Source: Geobacteraceae bacterium (GTDB taxonomy: Bacteria; Desulfobacterota; Desulfuromonadia; Desulfuromonadales; Geopsychrobacteraceae). Taken from it: DNA of 23,471 nucleotides. A program made the translations under genes and the position numbers. Shown here piece after piece: positions 7,989 to 18,039 of the stretch (the first letter of the stretch is position 1; every line of letters starts with the position of its first letter). The notes under the pieces were generated by a model. It saw nothing but the letters and a program-made list of their open reading frames with translations. It made no database searches and was not told the DNA's origin. The stretch covers positions 1 to 23,471 of the forward strand of contig JAMOPE010000010.1 in NCBI GenBank assembly GCA_027064785.1, read 5' to 3'.

Positions 7989-8858
7989 GTGACTTTTCAG
8001 AATTTAATTTTGTCGCTTCAGAACTATTGGGCAGAGCAGGGCTGTGTTATTCAACAGCCATACGATATTGAAAAAGGGGCGGGGACATTTAATCCGGCAA
8101 CTTTTTTGCGCGCGCTCGGTCCTGAGCCATGGAATGTTGCTTATGTTGAGCCGTCACGTCGTCCGACCGACGGCCGCTACGGTGAGAACCCTAATCGTCT
8201 GCAACATTATTACCAGTTTCAGGTTATTCTGAAGCCCTCTCCGCAAAACATCCAGGATCTCTACCTTGATTCGTTGAAAAGCTTTGGTATTGACCCTCTG
8301 GCACATGATATCCGTTTTGTTGAGGATGACTGGGAGTCCCCGACTCTTGGTGCCTGGGGACTGGGCTGGGAAGTCTGGCTGGACGGAATGGAAATTACCC
8401 AGTTTACTTACTTTCAGCAGTGTGGCGGTTTTGAGCTTAAACCGATTCCCGGTGAGATTACCTACGGCATCGAGCGGATTGCCATGTACCTTCAGGGTGT
8501 TGATAATGTTTATGACCTCGAGTGGATTGACGGGATCACGTATGGTGATATTCACCATCAAACTGAGGTTGAATTCTCCCATTACAACTTTGAAGAAGCT
8601 GATACCGATATGCTGTTCACGCTCTTCGATATGTATGAAAAAGAGTCTTTACAATTGATCGAAAAAGAGTTGGTGTTTCCGGCTTACGATTTTGTTCTGA
8701 AGTGTTCACACACCTTTAATCTGCTGGATGCACGGAATGCGATTTCTGTGACCGAGCGTGCCGGTTATATCGGGCGGGTTCGAAATATGTCGAAGCTGTG
8801 TGCCGCCGGATACCTTGTCCAACGCGAAAAACTTGGTCATCCGCTGTTAAAGAAATAA
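7989..8858 (+). CDS. glyQ: Glycyl-tRNA synthetase alpha subunit
   Basis: Catalytic subunit of the alpha2beta2 class II glycyl-tRNA synthetase, forming glycyl-adenylate and charging tRNA-Gly. At 289 residues it has the normal length. Conserved blocks include the N-terminal [23 protein letters not shown], motif 2 ([27 protein letters not shown], about 54-80) and motif 3 ([15 protein letters not shown], with R163). The start is GTG. An overlapping ATG two bases earlier is immediately followed by TGA in its own frame, so GTG is the only sensible choice, behind GGAGG at 7980-7984. glyS begins 48 bases downstream. Confidence 0.97.
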   Translation: MTFQNLILSLQNYWAEQGCVIQQPYDIEKGAGTFNPATFLRALGPEPWNVAYVEPSRRPTDGRYGENPNRLQHYYQFQVILKPSPQNIQDLYLDSLKSFGIDPLAHDIRFVEDDWESPTLGAWGLGWEVWLDGMEITQFTYFQQCGGFELKPIPGEITYGIERIAMYLQGVDNVYDLEWIDGITYGDIHHQTEVEFSHYNFEEADTDMLFTLFDMYEKESLQLIEKELVFPAYDFVLKCSHTFNLLDARNAISVTERAGYIGRVRNMSKLCAAGYLVQREKLGHPLLKK

Positions 8859-8906
8859 TATCAAACATATTTGCCCGCTTCGTCGGTGCGTAAATTGGAG
8901 TCATAC

Positions 8907-10970
8907 ATGTCTGCGGAACTATTTCTTGAATTGGGAACCGAAGAGATCCCGGCGGGATTTATCCCGGTTGCATTGAAAGATCTGCAACAACACCTGTGTC
9001 AGGAACTTGAACAGGCACGAATTTCTTATGGAGAGATTCGTACTTTTGCTACCCCGCGTCGCCTGGCGATTACGATCAGTGACGTTGCGTTACAGCAACA
9101 GCGACAGGAGTTGGAAATTACCGGCCCGCCGGCACGGATTGCTTTTGATAAGGATGGTAACCCAACCAAGGCGGCTGAAGGCTTTGCCCGGACAAACGAT
9201 GTTGCTGTTGAAGATTTACAACGGATTGAAACTGACAAAGGCGAATATCTGTTTATCTCCAAGGTGATTGAGGGTGGCGAATCTAAAACTGAGCTTGAGC
9301 AGATCCTCCCCCGGGTGGTTGGAAATCTCTCTTTCAAAAAATCGATGCGCTGGAAAGATCTTGATGTCCGGTTTGCCCGACCAATGCACTGGATTGTTGC
9401 TGTGTATAACGGTGAGGTCGTCCCGTTTACCTTTGGTGATCTGACCAGCGGAAACTGTTCCCGTGGTCATCGCTTCATGGCTCCCGGGGAATTTACGGTT
9501 TCGGGTGTTGCAGAATACCTCGAAAAAGCTGAACAGCACCATGTGATCCCTGAAGTTGATAAACGGCGTAAAATTATTTCTGCTCAGCTTGAAGAGTTAG
9601 CTCAAAAGCTTGGTGGCAAATTGAATCCTGATGAAGAATTGCTGGAAGAAGTCAGCTTTCTGGTTGAATCTCCACAGGCTTTGGCTGGTTCGATTGAGGA
9701 AATATTCCTTCAGCTTCCACCAGAGTTGCTGATTACCAGTATGCGTGAGCATCAACGATACTTTACACTTGTTGATGATCAGGGAAAACTTTTGCCGAAC
9801 TTCATCACGATTGCAAACACCCACGCGAAAGATCCGCAAGTGGTTATTGCAGGGAACGAGCGGGTGTTGCGTGCACGTTTATCGGATGCAATGTTCTTCT
9901 GGCGTGAGGATCAGAAAGTCTCTTTGGAATCACGCCTTGAGGCGTTGAAGAAGGTTGTTTACCAGGCAAAGTTGGGAACCAGTTTCGAAAAAGTCGAGCG
10001 TTTTACAAAGCTTGCTGTCGAGCTGGCTGAACAGTTTGCTCCTGAAAAAGTTGAGCAGACCCGTCGTGCTGCAATCTTGGCTAAGTGTGATTTGGAAACC
10101 GGAATGGTTTACGAGTTTCCTGAATTACAAGGGGTGATGGGGCGTGAGTATGCCCTTCTCGAAGGGGAAGATTCGGCAGTCGCCACGGCAATTTTTGAAC
10201 ATTATCTTCCAACTCAGGCTGGTGGCCAGCTGCCGAGTGATGATCTCGGTGCTTTTGTCTCCCTTGCCGATAAGATTGATACGATCTGCGGCTGTTTCAG
10301 CGTCGGACTGATTCCAACAGGAACGGCTGATCCTTACGCTTTGCGCCGCAGTGCTATCGGTGTCTTGGCGATTATCCTTGATCGTGGCTACGCTATTTCG
10401 ATTCCGGAGCTGGTTGCACAAAGTATCGAACTTCTTGAGGCTAAACGACAGCGTCCAGCTGAAGAAATTGTTGCTGAGGTTGTCCGTTTCATCCGGTTGC
10501 GGCTGGTCAATATGTTGTCGGGCGATACCTATCCCGCTGATGTGATTGACGCTGTGTTAAGTGCCTCTTTTGCTGAACCGATTGATGCTCTTGAACGGAT
10601 CAAAGCACTGTCAGCATTGAAGCAACGTGACGATTTTGATTCTTTGGCAGTTGCATTCAAGCGGGTCGGTAATATTATTAAAGGAGGACTGGATCAACCC
10701 GTTGATCAGTCTCTTCTCACCGATCAATGTGAGCAGGTTCTCTTTACTCGATTGCAGGAAGTTCAGGCTGAGGTCGCGTCTCTTGTCGCAGATCGCAATT
10801 ACGCTAAGGCGCTGGATGTGATTGCCGGATTAGGTAAGCCCGTTGATGATTTTTTCGATAGCGTCATGGTCATGGTTGATGATGAAGTGATTAAAAAAAA
10901 TCGTCTGGCGTTACTCACTCAGATTTCCGGGCTTTTTAGCGGGATTGCCGACTTCAAAAAGATTGCCTGA
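8907..10970 (+). CDS. glyS: Glycyl-tRNA synthetase beta subunit
   Basis: Partner of GlyQ; it binds tRNA-Gly and is required for aminoacylation. I chose the ATG at 8907 (MSAELFLELGTEEIPAGFI), which has GGAG six bases upstream and gives 687 residues, the usual family length. A longer frame from 8871 adds 12 residues with no ribosome site. Conserved blocks are the N-terminal LGTEEIPAGF, KKSMRWKDLDVRFARPMHWIVA (about 145-165), the HD-like region around ADKIDTICGCFSVGLIPTGTADPYALRRSA, and a C-terminal DALR-like anticodon-binding region. It is co-transcribed with glyQ; ppdK follows after 42 bases and could be read through. Confidence 0.96.
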   Translation: MSAELFLELGTEEIPAGFIPVALKDLQQHLCQELEQARISYGEIRTFATPRRLAITISDVALQQQRQELEITGPPARIAFDKDGNPTKAAEGFARTNDVAVEDLQRIETDKGEYLFISKVIEGGESKTELEQILPRVVGNLSFKKSMRWKDLDVRFARPMHWIVAVYNGEVVPFTFGDLTSGNCSRGHRFMAPGEFTVSGVAEYLEKAEQHHVIPEVDKRRKIISAQLEELAQKLGGKLNPDEELLEEVSFLVESPQALAGSIEEIFLQLPPELLITSMREHQRYFTLVDDQGKLLPNFITIANTHAKDPQVVIAGNERVLRARLSDAMFFWREDQKVSLESRLEALKKVVYQAKLGTSFEKVERFTKLAVELAEQFAPEKVEQTRRAAILAKCDLETGMVYEFPELQGVMGREYALLEGEDSAVATAIFEHYLPTQAGGQLPSDDLGAFVSLADKIDTICGCFSVGLIPTGTADPYALRRSAIGVLAIILDRGYAISIPELVAQSIELLEAKRQRPAEEIVAEVVRFIRLRLVNMLSGDTYPADVIDAVLSASFAEPIDALERIKALSALKQRDDFDSLAVAFKRVGNIIKGGLDQPVDQSLLTDQCEQVLFTRLQEVQAEVASLVADRNYAKALDVIAGLGKPVDDFFDSVMVMVDDEVIKKNRLALLTQISGLFSGIADFKKIA

Positions 10971-11012
10971 TTTTCCACATGATCTGAATCACTAAAGAAA
11001 AGGAGCAGCAGA

Positions 11013-13673
11013 ATGTCACAGTTTGTGTATGCTTTCGGAGCTGGTAAGGCCGATGGTGATGGATCAATGAAGGAGTTGTTAGGTGGTAAGGGGGCGAACC
11101 TTGCCGAGATGACGTCGATCGGATTGCCGGTTCCTCCCGGATTTACTTTGACGACAGAGGTCTGCCAGGCTTACTACGCAAATAATCAACAATATCCTAC
11201 TGGTCTGGAAGACGAAGTTAATCGTGCTTTGACGGTTTTAGAGGAACGAATGAATAAAGGGTTCGGCGATAGCCAGAACCCTTTACTTGTTTCAGTGCGT
11301 TCCGGAGCCCGGGCCTCAATGCCGGGGATGATGGATACCGTCCTTAATCTTGGTTTGAATGATCAGACAATTCAGGGTGTGATCACTCAGAGCGATGACC
11401 CGCGCTTTGCCTACGATTCCTATCGTCGCTTTGTCCAGATGTACGCTAACGTTGTTAAAGGGATGAATGGTGATGTCTTTGCTGCTACCCTGTCACAAAA
11501 GAAAGATGATCGTGGTGTTCAGCTTGATACTGAACTCACTGCCGATGACTTAAAGGAACTGGTCGGCGAATTCAAGGCGAGCTATAAAGAACATCTGGGC
11601 GAAGACTTTCCCGATGAACCGTTACAACAGCTCTGGGGGGCAATTGGTGCCGTCTTTGGTTCATGGATGACTCCGCGGGCTGTGACCTATCGCAAGCTTC
11701 ACGCAATCCCCAGTGATTGGGGAACCGCGGTTAACGTTCAGGGAATGGTCTTCGGCAATATGGGGGAAGACTGTGCAACGGGGGTTGCTTTTACCCGTGA
11801 CCCTGCAACCGGTGAAAACTATTTTTATGGTGAATACCTGGTTAACGCTCAGGGTGAAGATGTTGTCGCCGGGATCAGAACTCCCCAGCCGATTAACCGT
11901 ACCAAACACAAAGAGGGTGATCTCCCAGCAATGGAAGATGTGATGCCAGAAAGCTATGCTCAACTGGCGAACATCCGTGAAATTCTTGAGCAGCATTACA
12001 AAGATATGCAGGATATTGAGTTTACGATTGAAAAAGGGAAGCTCTATATGCTGCAGACCCGTACCGGCAAACGGACAGCGCCGGCGGCCATTAAAATTGC
12101 GGTTGATATGGTCAGTGAAGGGTTGATTGATCAGAAAGAAGCAGTGCTACGGGTCGATCCCGATCAACTTGATCAGTTACTGCACCCGTCACTTGACCCG
12201 AAAGCGGAAAAGCAGATTATCGCTAAAGGATTACCTGCGTCACCCGGTGCTGCGAGCGGTCAGGTTGTTTTTAATGCCGATGAAGCCGAAGAACAGACCC
12301 GGCTGAAGAAAAAGGTCATTTTGGTTCGAATAGAAACCAGCCCCGAGGACATTCACGGGATGAATGCGGCACAGGGGATTCTGACTGCGCGTGGTGGCAT
12401 GACATCGCACGCTGCCGTGGTTGCCCGAGGGATGGGGAAGTGCTGTATCAGCGGTTGTAGTGATATTAAAATTGATTATGAAAAACAGCAACTTACAACA
12501 AAATCGGGACACTTGATCAAGCGAGGTGATTTTATCACTCTGGATGGTTCTCTCGGTGAAATCATGCTGGGCGATGTCCCAAAGGTACAGCCCGAAGTCA
12601 GTGGAAATTTCGCAACATTAATGGGATGGGTTGATCAGTTTCGTCGTCTTAAGGTCAGAACCAATGCTGATACTCCGAAAGATTCAAAGGTTGCACGCGG
12701 TTTCGGTGCTGAAGGGATCGGGTTGTGTCGAACTGAACATATGTTCTTTGAGGGGGATCGGATTCAGGCGGTGCGGGAGATGATCCTCGCTGAAGATCTT
12801 GATGGTCGCAAACGGGCTCTCGACAAAATTCTGCCGATGCAGAAGGGTGATTTTCTTGGAATCTTCCGGGCAATGAAAGGGTATCCGGTTACGATCCGGT
12901 TACTCGATCCGCCACTGCACGAATTTCTTCCTCAGACCGACGACGATGTTTCTGAACTGGCCAATGCCGTTGGTCTCCGTTTTTCGGAAGTTAAAGAGCA
13001 TGTTGAGCACCTGCATGAATTTAACCCGATGTTGGGGCACCGTGGTTGTCGCCTTGGAATAACCTATCCTGAAGTTTACGATATGCAGGTTCAGGCCATT
13101 ATGGAAGCGGCCTGCGAACTGGTAAAAGACGAGGGATTTGATATTGTCCCTGAAATCATGATTCCCCTTGTCAGCCATGTCAACGAACTGGCCATTCTGC
13201 GTAAAAATGCGATCAGGGTTGCTGATGACGTCTGCGAACGTTTCGGTGTCAACGTTTCATACCTGATTGGTACTATGATTGAGCTTCCGCGTGCGGCATT
13301 GACTGCCGATGCCATTGCCCGTGAGGCCGAATTTTTCTCTTTTGGAACCAATGATTTGACCCAGACGACCTATGGCTTGTCACGAGATGATGCCGGACAT
13401 TTTCTCCCGGATTATATCGAACGTGGAGTGCTGAAAAAAGATCCGTTTGTTGCTCTTGATCAGCGCGGAGTTGGGGAGCTGGTCAAAATTGGATTTGAGC
13501 GGGGACGCAGTACCCGGCCTGAATTAAAGGTTGGTATCTGCGGTGAGCACGGTGGAGAACCCTCCAGTGTTGCGTTCTGTCATGAAATTGGGCTTGATTA
13601 CGTTTCATGCTCGCCATATCGGGTTCCTATTGCCCGGCTGGCGGCAGCCCATGCGGCAATTCAGGAGGGTTGA
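11013..13673 (+). CDS. ppdK: Pyruvate, phosphate dikinase
   Basis: Reversibly converts pyruvate, ATP and phosphate to phosphoenolpyruvate, AMP and pyrophosphate; in anaerobes it links acetate or pyruvate to gluconeogenesis, or runs in the glycolytic direction. The protein has 886 residues, full length. The N-terminal ATP-grasp domain starts at about residue 20 ([12 protein letters not shown]) and includes [23 protein letters not shown]. The swivelling phosphohistidine domain carries [18 protein letters not shown] with catalytic H466. The C-terminal PEP/pyruvate TIM barrel ends with [10 protein letters not shown] containing catalytic C843. ATG start with AAGGAG upstream. No PDRP-type regulatory gene is adjacent. 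Transcription ends at the bidirectional hairpin at 13698. Confidence 0.97.
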   Translation: MSQFVYAFGAGKADGDGSMKELLGGKGANLAEMTSIGLPVPPGFTLTTEVCQAYYANNQQYPTGLEDEVNRALTVLEERMNKGFGDSQNPLLVSVRSGARASMPGMMDTVLNLGLNDQTIQGVITQSDDPRFAYDSYRRFVQMYANVVKGMNGDVFAATLSQKKDDRGVQLDTELTADDLKELVGEFKASYKEHLGEDFPDEPLQQLWGAIGAVFGSWMTPRAVTYRKLHAIPSDWGTAVNVQGMVFGNMGEDCATGVAFTRDPATGENYFYGEYLVNAQGEDVVAGIRTPQPINRTKHKEGDLPAMEDVMPESYAQLANIREILEQHYKDMQDIEFTIEKGKLYMLQTRTGKRTAPAAIKIAVDMVSEGLIDQKEAVLRVDPDQLDQLLHPSLDPKAEKQIIAKGLPASPGAASGQVVFNADEAEEQTRLKKKVILVRIETSPEDIHGMNAAQGILTARGGMTSHAAVVARGMGKCCISGCSDIKIDYEKQQLTTKSGHLIKRGDFITLDGSLGEIMLGDVPKVQPEVSGNFATLMGWVDQFRRLKVRTNADTPKDSKVARGFGAEGIGLCRTEHMFFEGDRIQAVREMILAEDLDGRKRALDKILPMQKGDFLGIFRAMKGYPVTIRLLDPPLHEFLPQTDDDVSELANAVGLRFSEVKEHVEHLHEFNPMLGHRGCRLGITYPEVYDMQVQAIMEAACELVKDEGFDIVPEIMIPLVSHVNELAILRKNAIRVADDVCERFGVNVSYLIGTMIELPRAALTADAIAREAEFFSFGTNDLTQTTYGLSRDDAGHFLPDYIERGVLKKDPFVALDQRGVGELVKIGFERGRSTRPELKVGICGEHGGEPSSVAFCHEIGLDYVSCSPYRVPIARLAAAHAAIQEG

Positions 13674-13697
13674 TAACCTCCCCTCTGTTAAATAATA

Positions 13698-13732
13698 AAA
13701 AGCCCCGCAGGAATTCATCCCTCGGGGCTTTT
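13698..13732. terminator. Bidirectional terminator between ppdK and the EAL gene
   Basis: AAAAGCCCCG (13698-13707) pairs perfectly with CGGGGCTTTT (13723-13732) around a 15-base loop. The T-tract on the right serves the plus-strand ppdK transcript, and the A-rich left flank (from 13691) serves the minus-strand signalling operon ending at 13753. Confidence 0.92.
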
Positions 13733-13752
13733 GTCTTCTTGTGTTTTATGGG

Positions 13753-15930
13753 TCAGGCTAGTTGTTTGACACCATGGCTTTCAATAAACTCGAACAGCCG
13801 GGCTTTTTCGACCGGTCTGCTGTAATAAAACCCTTGAGCGATACATGGTCCCTGTTGAACCAGATAATCATGTTGTGCCTTCGTTTCGACCCCTTCAGCG
13901 ATGAAGTCGAGCTGTAAACCGTGAGAGACCCCGATCATCGCCGGGATAATTGTATCATTCATATTGTCGGTGGTGATTTTCTTCATAAATAATTTATCAA
14001 GCTTTAGAGTATTCAACGGCAGGCGATCAAGATAACTGAGTGACGAATAGCCGGTTCCAAAATCATCCACAGCAATTTTTATCCCGGCGTCAGTTAGCTT
14101 AACGATATTGGAAATTGTCCGCTCAATATTCTGAATAAGAACGTTCTCGGTTAATTCCAGCTCAATTTCTTTGGGGTTGACTCCGCAACTATGGAGTTTT
14201 TCAAGAACGTAGTCGGTGAAATTGTCCATCGCCAGTTGAACGGCTGAAATGTTGATACATACCTGAAGTTTTAAGCCATCCCGACCCCACGCTTTGATGT
14301 CACGACACACCTTGTGCAAAACAATATTGCCAATATCAATAATCAGTGAGGTTTCTTCTGCAATATCGATAAACTGCTGTGGCAGAATTAAACTACCATC
14401 ATCATCTCGAATTCGAACCAACGCTTCTGCTGCATGAATCTTACCGCTACTCAGGTCAATTTGCGGTTGATAAACAACGGTAAAACGATCGTTTTTGATT
14501 GAGTCGCGGATAAGATTTTCAATAAAGACGGTATTGCTGTTTTTATCACTGAGACTTTTATTGTAGACACAATAACGTTTGTGAGTTTTCGTTTTTGTGT
14601 GACAAACTGCTGCATCCGAATTTTTGATCAATTTTTCTCGAGTACGCCCATGTTCCGGGTAGATGGCGATACCGATACTCAGAGTGGTATGGATTTCATG
14701 ACCCTTGTGCTGGAAGGGGAGAGCTGTTTCAGAAAGGATCCTTTTTGCTGCAACAATTGCATCCTCTTTGGATTGAATATCCGGCAGCAGCAGGATAAAT
14801 TCGTCACTTCCTAACCGGGCTAATGTATTTTCTTCCTGGGTACAGCGCCGTAGGTTTTCGGCAAAGCTTTGCAGTAGCTTGTCGCCGACGGCCTGGCCAT
14901 AGGTATCATTGATTAGTTTGAAACGGTTGATGTCAATAAACAGTAAAGCAAATTTTTCGTGATTTTCGTGCGAACGGGTAATCAGAGATTTCAACCGTTC
15001 ATTTAATAACAATCGATTCGGCAGCCCGGTTAATAAATCATGGTTATGCTGAAAGCGGATAATTTCTTCGGCTTTCTTTTTCTCCGTAATATCTCGGGCA
15101 ACACCGTATGTTCCGACAAAGTTTTCTTTGCGGTGGCTGTTTCTTCCCAACTTATAGCCACCGGAAATTTTCTTTTCAATGTTGATCGCCCGGACTTCGA
15201 CATGGAGCAATGAACCGTTGTCTTTACACTGCAGCCGCAGTTCCTGACTCTTTGTCTCTTTGGGGAGTTGCCCGTCATTAAAGAACATTTTTGCGCGGTC
15301 AAGATCTTCGGAGTAGACCACTTCGCAGTAGTGTTTTCCGATGAGTTCACGCCTGCTGTAACCGAGAAGTTTCACGGTGTTTTTATTGACGAAAACGAAG
15401 CAGCCGTTCTTGTCGAGCATGTAGAGAAGGTCGGGGGAATTATGGACGATAAAGCGATGCAACGCTTCCGATTCTTCCAGCTTGGCAACCATCGAACGGT
15501 TTTCCCGCTCGAGGTAGATTTTTTCCAGAACATTTTGAATCGAAAACAGCAGTTCGTCAGCAGAATACGGCTTGCGGACAAAGTCTTTTGCCCCATTTTT
15601 AAGAACATGGATCGCTTTGTAAATTTCTGACTCGCCACTGACAACAATAACATTTGTATCGATGTTGTCTTTGTTGATACGGTCGATGACTTCCATCCCG
15701 TCCATATCTGGCATATTGAGGTCAAGGAGTACCAGTTCGTACTTATTGAGACGTAATTCTTCGAGTGCAGCGTGTCCTCCTGCCACCGAATATGATTTAA
15801 GCCCATTGATTGACAGGACCATTGAAATACTTTTTGCGACTGCAAGATCGTCATCGACAATCAGTATTGTGGCGTTTTTTTTGTCCGTTTGGGGGTTTTG
15901 GAATTTATTGAAATGATTAGTATCCATCAT
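13753..15930 (-). CDS. REC-PAS-GGDEF-EAL response regulator (probable c-di-GMP phosphodiesterase)
   Basis: Predicted soluble 725-residue cyclic di-GMP signalling protein. The REC domain (about 20-135) is complete: acidic pocket D26/D27, phospho-acceptor D70, S98 and K120. A PAS domain follows (about 152-285), ending DITEKKKAEE. The GGDEF domain (about 290-455) has GSDEF at 374-378. It lacks the RxxD inhibitory site (QEEN there), has Q346 where GHxxGD is usual, and has a divergent C-terminal motif. The EAL domain (about 470-722) keeps its key motifs: E502-A-L, ELTEN with E595, DDFGTGYSS with D622/D623, LKLD with K643/D645, E679-GVET and Q699-G. Phosphodiesterase activity is therefore the better guess. 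The ATG at 15930 overlaps the kinase stop by ATGA, so the upstream kinase probably phosphorylates this REC. Confidence 0.93.
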   Translation of the reverse strand: MMDTNHFNKFQNPQTDKKNATILIVDDDLAVAKSISMVLSINGLKSYSVAGGHAALEELRLNKYELVLLDLNMPDMDGMEVIDRINKDNIDTNVIVVSGESEIYKAIHVLKNGAKDFVRKPYSADELLFSIQNVLEKIYLERENRSMVAKLEESEALHRFIVHNSPDLLYMLDKNGCFVFVNKNTVKLLGYSRRELIGKHYCEVVYSEDLDRAKMFFNDGQLPKETKSQELRLQCKDNGSLLHVEVRAINIEKKISGGYKLGRNSHRKENFVGTYGVARDITEKKKAEEIIRFQHNHDLLTGLPNRLLLNERLKSLITRSHENHEKFALLFIDINRFKLINDTYGQAVGDKLLQSFAENLRRCTQEENTLARLGSDEFILLLPDIQSKEDAIVAAKRILSETALPFQHKGHEIHTTLSIGIAIYPEHGRTREKLIKNSDAAVCHTKTKTHKRYCVYNKSLSDKNSNTVFIENLIRDSIKNDRFTVVYQPQIDLSSGKIHAAEALVRIRDDDGSLILPQQFIDIAEETSLIIDIGNIVLHKVCRDIKAWGRDGLKLQVCINISAVQLAMDNFTDYVLEKLHSCGVNPKEIELELTENVLIQNIERTISNIVKLTDAGIKIAVDDFGTGYSSLSYLDRLPLNTLKLDKLFMKKITTDNMNDTIIPAMIGVSHGLQLDFIAEGVETKAQHDYLVQQGPCIAQGFYYSRPVEKARLFEFIESHGVKQLA

Positions 15931-18032
15931 TTCAGTTCAATCTCACTCTCTGGTAGATAACGGGGGATGAGAATTTTGAATTCAGTTCCTTCCCCTTGTC
16001 TGGAGTAACACGAAATATGTCCTGAAAGTTCCTGAACTAATGTATTCACAATCGTAAGCCCCAATCCGGAATGCCCCTCCTTTGTACTTGTGACCGGCTG
16101 AAAAAGATTCTTCAAAATTTCTGCGTCGATGCCGGGTCCGGTATCGCGCAGTGCTATTTCGACAAATTGATGATTATTCTGATAGACATTGTCTCGGGTC
16201 GTGATCGTCATCTGACCACCGTCAACCATCGCTTCAGCAGCGTTTTTGATGATATTGATCAGAATCTGCTTTAATTTGTCCTGAGGACAGTTGAGAGTCG
16301 GAACCTGTCCGTCGAGTTGCAGAGTTGATTTAACCCGATGCGTTTTATACAGAGAACTGTGAAACAGGGTGTCGAGTTCTTTTAATAGTTTATTAACGTT
16401 GACCTGCCTATATTTGTTTTTGGTCGGGGCAGAAGGATCTTTTGCCCGGAGTAAAATACTGCCGACCCGTTCAATCTCTTCGCTGATGAATTTAATTTCC
16501 TCCTGTGCCGAGTGTTCCGCATCGATTTTCTTGCCGAGCATATAGAGGTAGTTATTAATGATTGTCAGCGGGTTACTGATTTCGTGAGCAATTTTTCTGA
16601 AATCGAGATTCGACATGCCTGCCGATTGGGTTGCTTTTTTGTGAAGTGAAAAGTATTTAGTCGCAATTTCTTCACTTAAAAAATCGAGCAGATCGGTCTT
16701 CTTTTGCAACCCGGGCCATTCACGTTCCGTTGTCCCCAGCACAAGAACACCGAGAGCCGCGTTGTCATAAACGATCGGTAACATGTAGATAACTTCCGCC
16801 TCGAGAAGTCGCATCGTCTGCTTGTCTGCAATAGAACATTTTTCATTCAGCGAACTAACAGCAGTCCCGGCGTGAAACGCTTTGACCAGCAGACTGTTAT
16901 TGTCGCTGAGGGTCAACTCGATTTCGTCAAGCTGAGGTTGCTCCAGGTCGTTGACGGGGTAGAGTGTTGTCTGCTGCTTGTCAACCGTAAAGAAGAGCAT
17001 CTTATCTAGGTTGAACAGAGTACTGAAACTCGCCCGTGTCTCCTTAGCGAAATCGACAATTTCCGTTTTGTGACTACGCCCAATGGTGGTTCCCAGAGCG
17101 ATATTCTGAATTGCGCTGGAAAGCTTCTGTCGGCCACTATTGTACTGTTCTTCCTCAAAAAGTTCTGCTTCGTCAGCAGAATAAAAGCGTCCGCTAAATC
17201 CAAGGTCACTAATCATCCGGGTGCTTTTTTCGATAGCTTGATCAAGGCAATCTAGAATTGTATCCTCGGTTAAATCAAATAGCGTCCCCGCCTTTTCAAG
17301 GTAGGTTGTATTCTCACGCGCACTTTGTCTTGAACTGAGGGGACTGGCAACCGCAAGGATTTTTAGCAGCATTGGGGAGCTTTGAAGTTCATCTGCCGGA
17401 GCGTGTTGAAAGAGGATGGCATCAGCGATAAAAGAGTCGAGCTTCCAGCTTTCAACCAGTGCTGCTCCCAGTTCACAATGATCAGCGTGCAATGCCTGTT
17501 GCTCCAGTTCACAAAAATCATCACTCTTTTCAAAATAACGATCCAGCAGCGGCAGGTAGTCTTCTTCACGATTGAGGAGGAACAGCAACATCCCAACCTG
17601 ATGGAGTAGTCCCGCCAGGAAGACTTCTCCGGGTTTTTTATAGCCGATGAGATCGGAAATTCTTTCGGCAAGATTGGCACAGACCAAGGCACGCAGCCAG
17701 ATAAACTGGACGTTGCGGCTGAAATCTTTGGTAAAATTTGCGAAGAATTGCTGAATAGCGCAGGTGGTGACAATGTTTCTGACGTTGGTCATCCCGAGTA
17801 CAATGAGCATCCTGCGGATATCAACCAGTTCGTTCCATTGTCGATAGGCAGGGGAGTTCGCCACTTGAAGGATTTTCGCCGTGAGAGCGACATCCTTTTT
17901 GATCGCTGCCGAAAACATTTCGAAATTAGCAGCATCATCGCGGCAGAGATCAAGCAACTCGACAAGAAGCCCCGGTTCTGATGGGAGGTTCTCAATAGAG
18001 TAACTTTTGTTTTTCAGATAGATACATTGCAT
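15927..18032 (-). CDS. HDOD-GAF-histidine kinase
   Basis: 701-residue sensor kinase with no membrane segment, so probably cytosolic. The N-terminal HDOD domain (about 13-215) has LLHQVG at 142-147, where a true HD phosphohydrolase would have HD, so it is non-catalytic as expected for HDOD. A GAF-like domain occupies about 310-455. The HisKA helix carries the phospho-acceptor H483 in KIAHEISNPLTII. The HATPase domain shows the N box IIKNAAEA (N597), G1 DTGPGI (630-635) and G2 GHSGLGL (653-659), all intact, so autophosphorylation is expected. The stop codon overlaps the start of the REC-PAS-GGDEF-EAL gene by four bases, indicating translational coupling and a cognate pair. The ribosome site is weak and the start codon lies inside an inverted repeat. 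Confidence 0.9.
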   Translation of the reverse strand: MQCIYLKNKSYSIENLPSEPGLLVELLDLCRDDAANFEMFSAAIKKDVALTAKILQVANSPAYRQWNELVDIRRMLIVLGMTNVRNIVTTCAIQQFFANFTKDFSRNVQFIWLRALVCANLAERISDLIGYKKPGEVFLAGLLHQVGMLLFLLNREEDYLPLLDRYFEKSDDFCELEQQALHADHCELGAALVESWKLDSFIADAILFQHAPADELQSSPMLLKILAVASPLSSRQSARENTTYLEKAGTLFDLTEDTILDCLDQAIEKSTRMISDLGFSGRFYSADEAELFEEEQYNSGRQKLSSAIQNIALGTTIGRSHKTEIVDFAKETRASFSTLFNLDKMLFFTVDKQQTTLYPVNDLEQPQLDEIELTLSDNNSLLVKAFHAGTAVSSLNEKCSIADKQTMRLLEAEVIYMLPIVYDNAALGVLVLGTTEREWPGLQKKTDLLDFLSEEIATKYFSLHKKATQSAGMSNLDFRKIAHEISNPLTIINNYLYMLGKKIDAEHSAQEEIKFISEEIERVGSILLRAKDPSAPTKNKYRQVNVNKLLKELDTLFHSSLYKTHRVKSTLQLDGQVPTLNCPQDKLKQILINIIKNAAEAMVDGGQMTITTRDNVYQNNHQFVEIALRDTGPGIDAEILKNLFQPVTSTKEGHSGLGLTIVNTLVQELSGHISCYSRQGEGTEFKILIPRYLPESEIELK

Positions 18033-18039
18033 ATCTATC
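18017..18039 (-). repeat. Inverted repeat straddling the start codon of the HDOD kinase
   Basis: GATAGATA (18017-18024) and TATCTATC (18032-18039) are perfect 8-base reverse complements with a 7-base spacer. On the minus strand the first arm ends on the A of the ATG (18032-18030) and the loop holds the rest of it. It could fold as an mRNA hairpin limiting initiation, or be an operator. Pairing is AT-rich, so stability is modest. Confidence 0.6.

Noticed and set aside
8871..8906. Upstream start for glyS
   Set aside because: The 12 added residues are not part of the conserved N terminus, and the ATG at 8907 has GGAG at six bases.
13753..18032. Long plus-strand and alternative-frame open frames inside the signalling genes (for example 15268-15630, 15372-15860, 17363-17773)
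   Set aside because: They overlap genes with complete domain structure, have no ribosome sites or family motifs, and reflect codon bias on the opposite strand.
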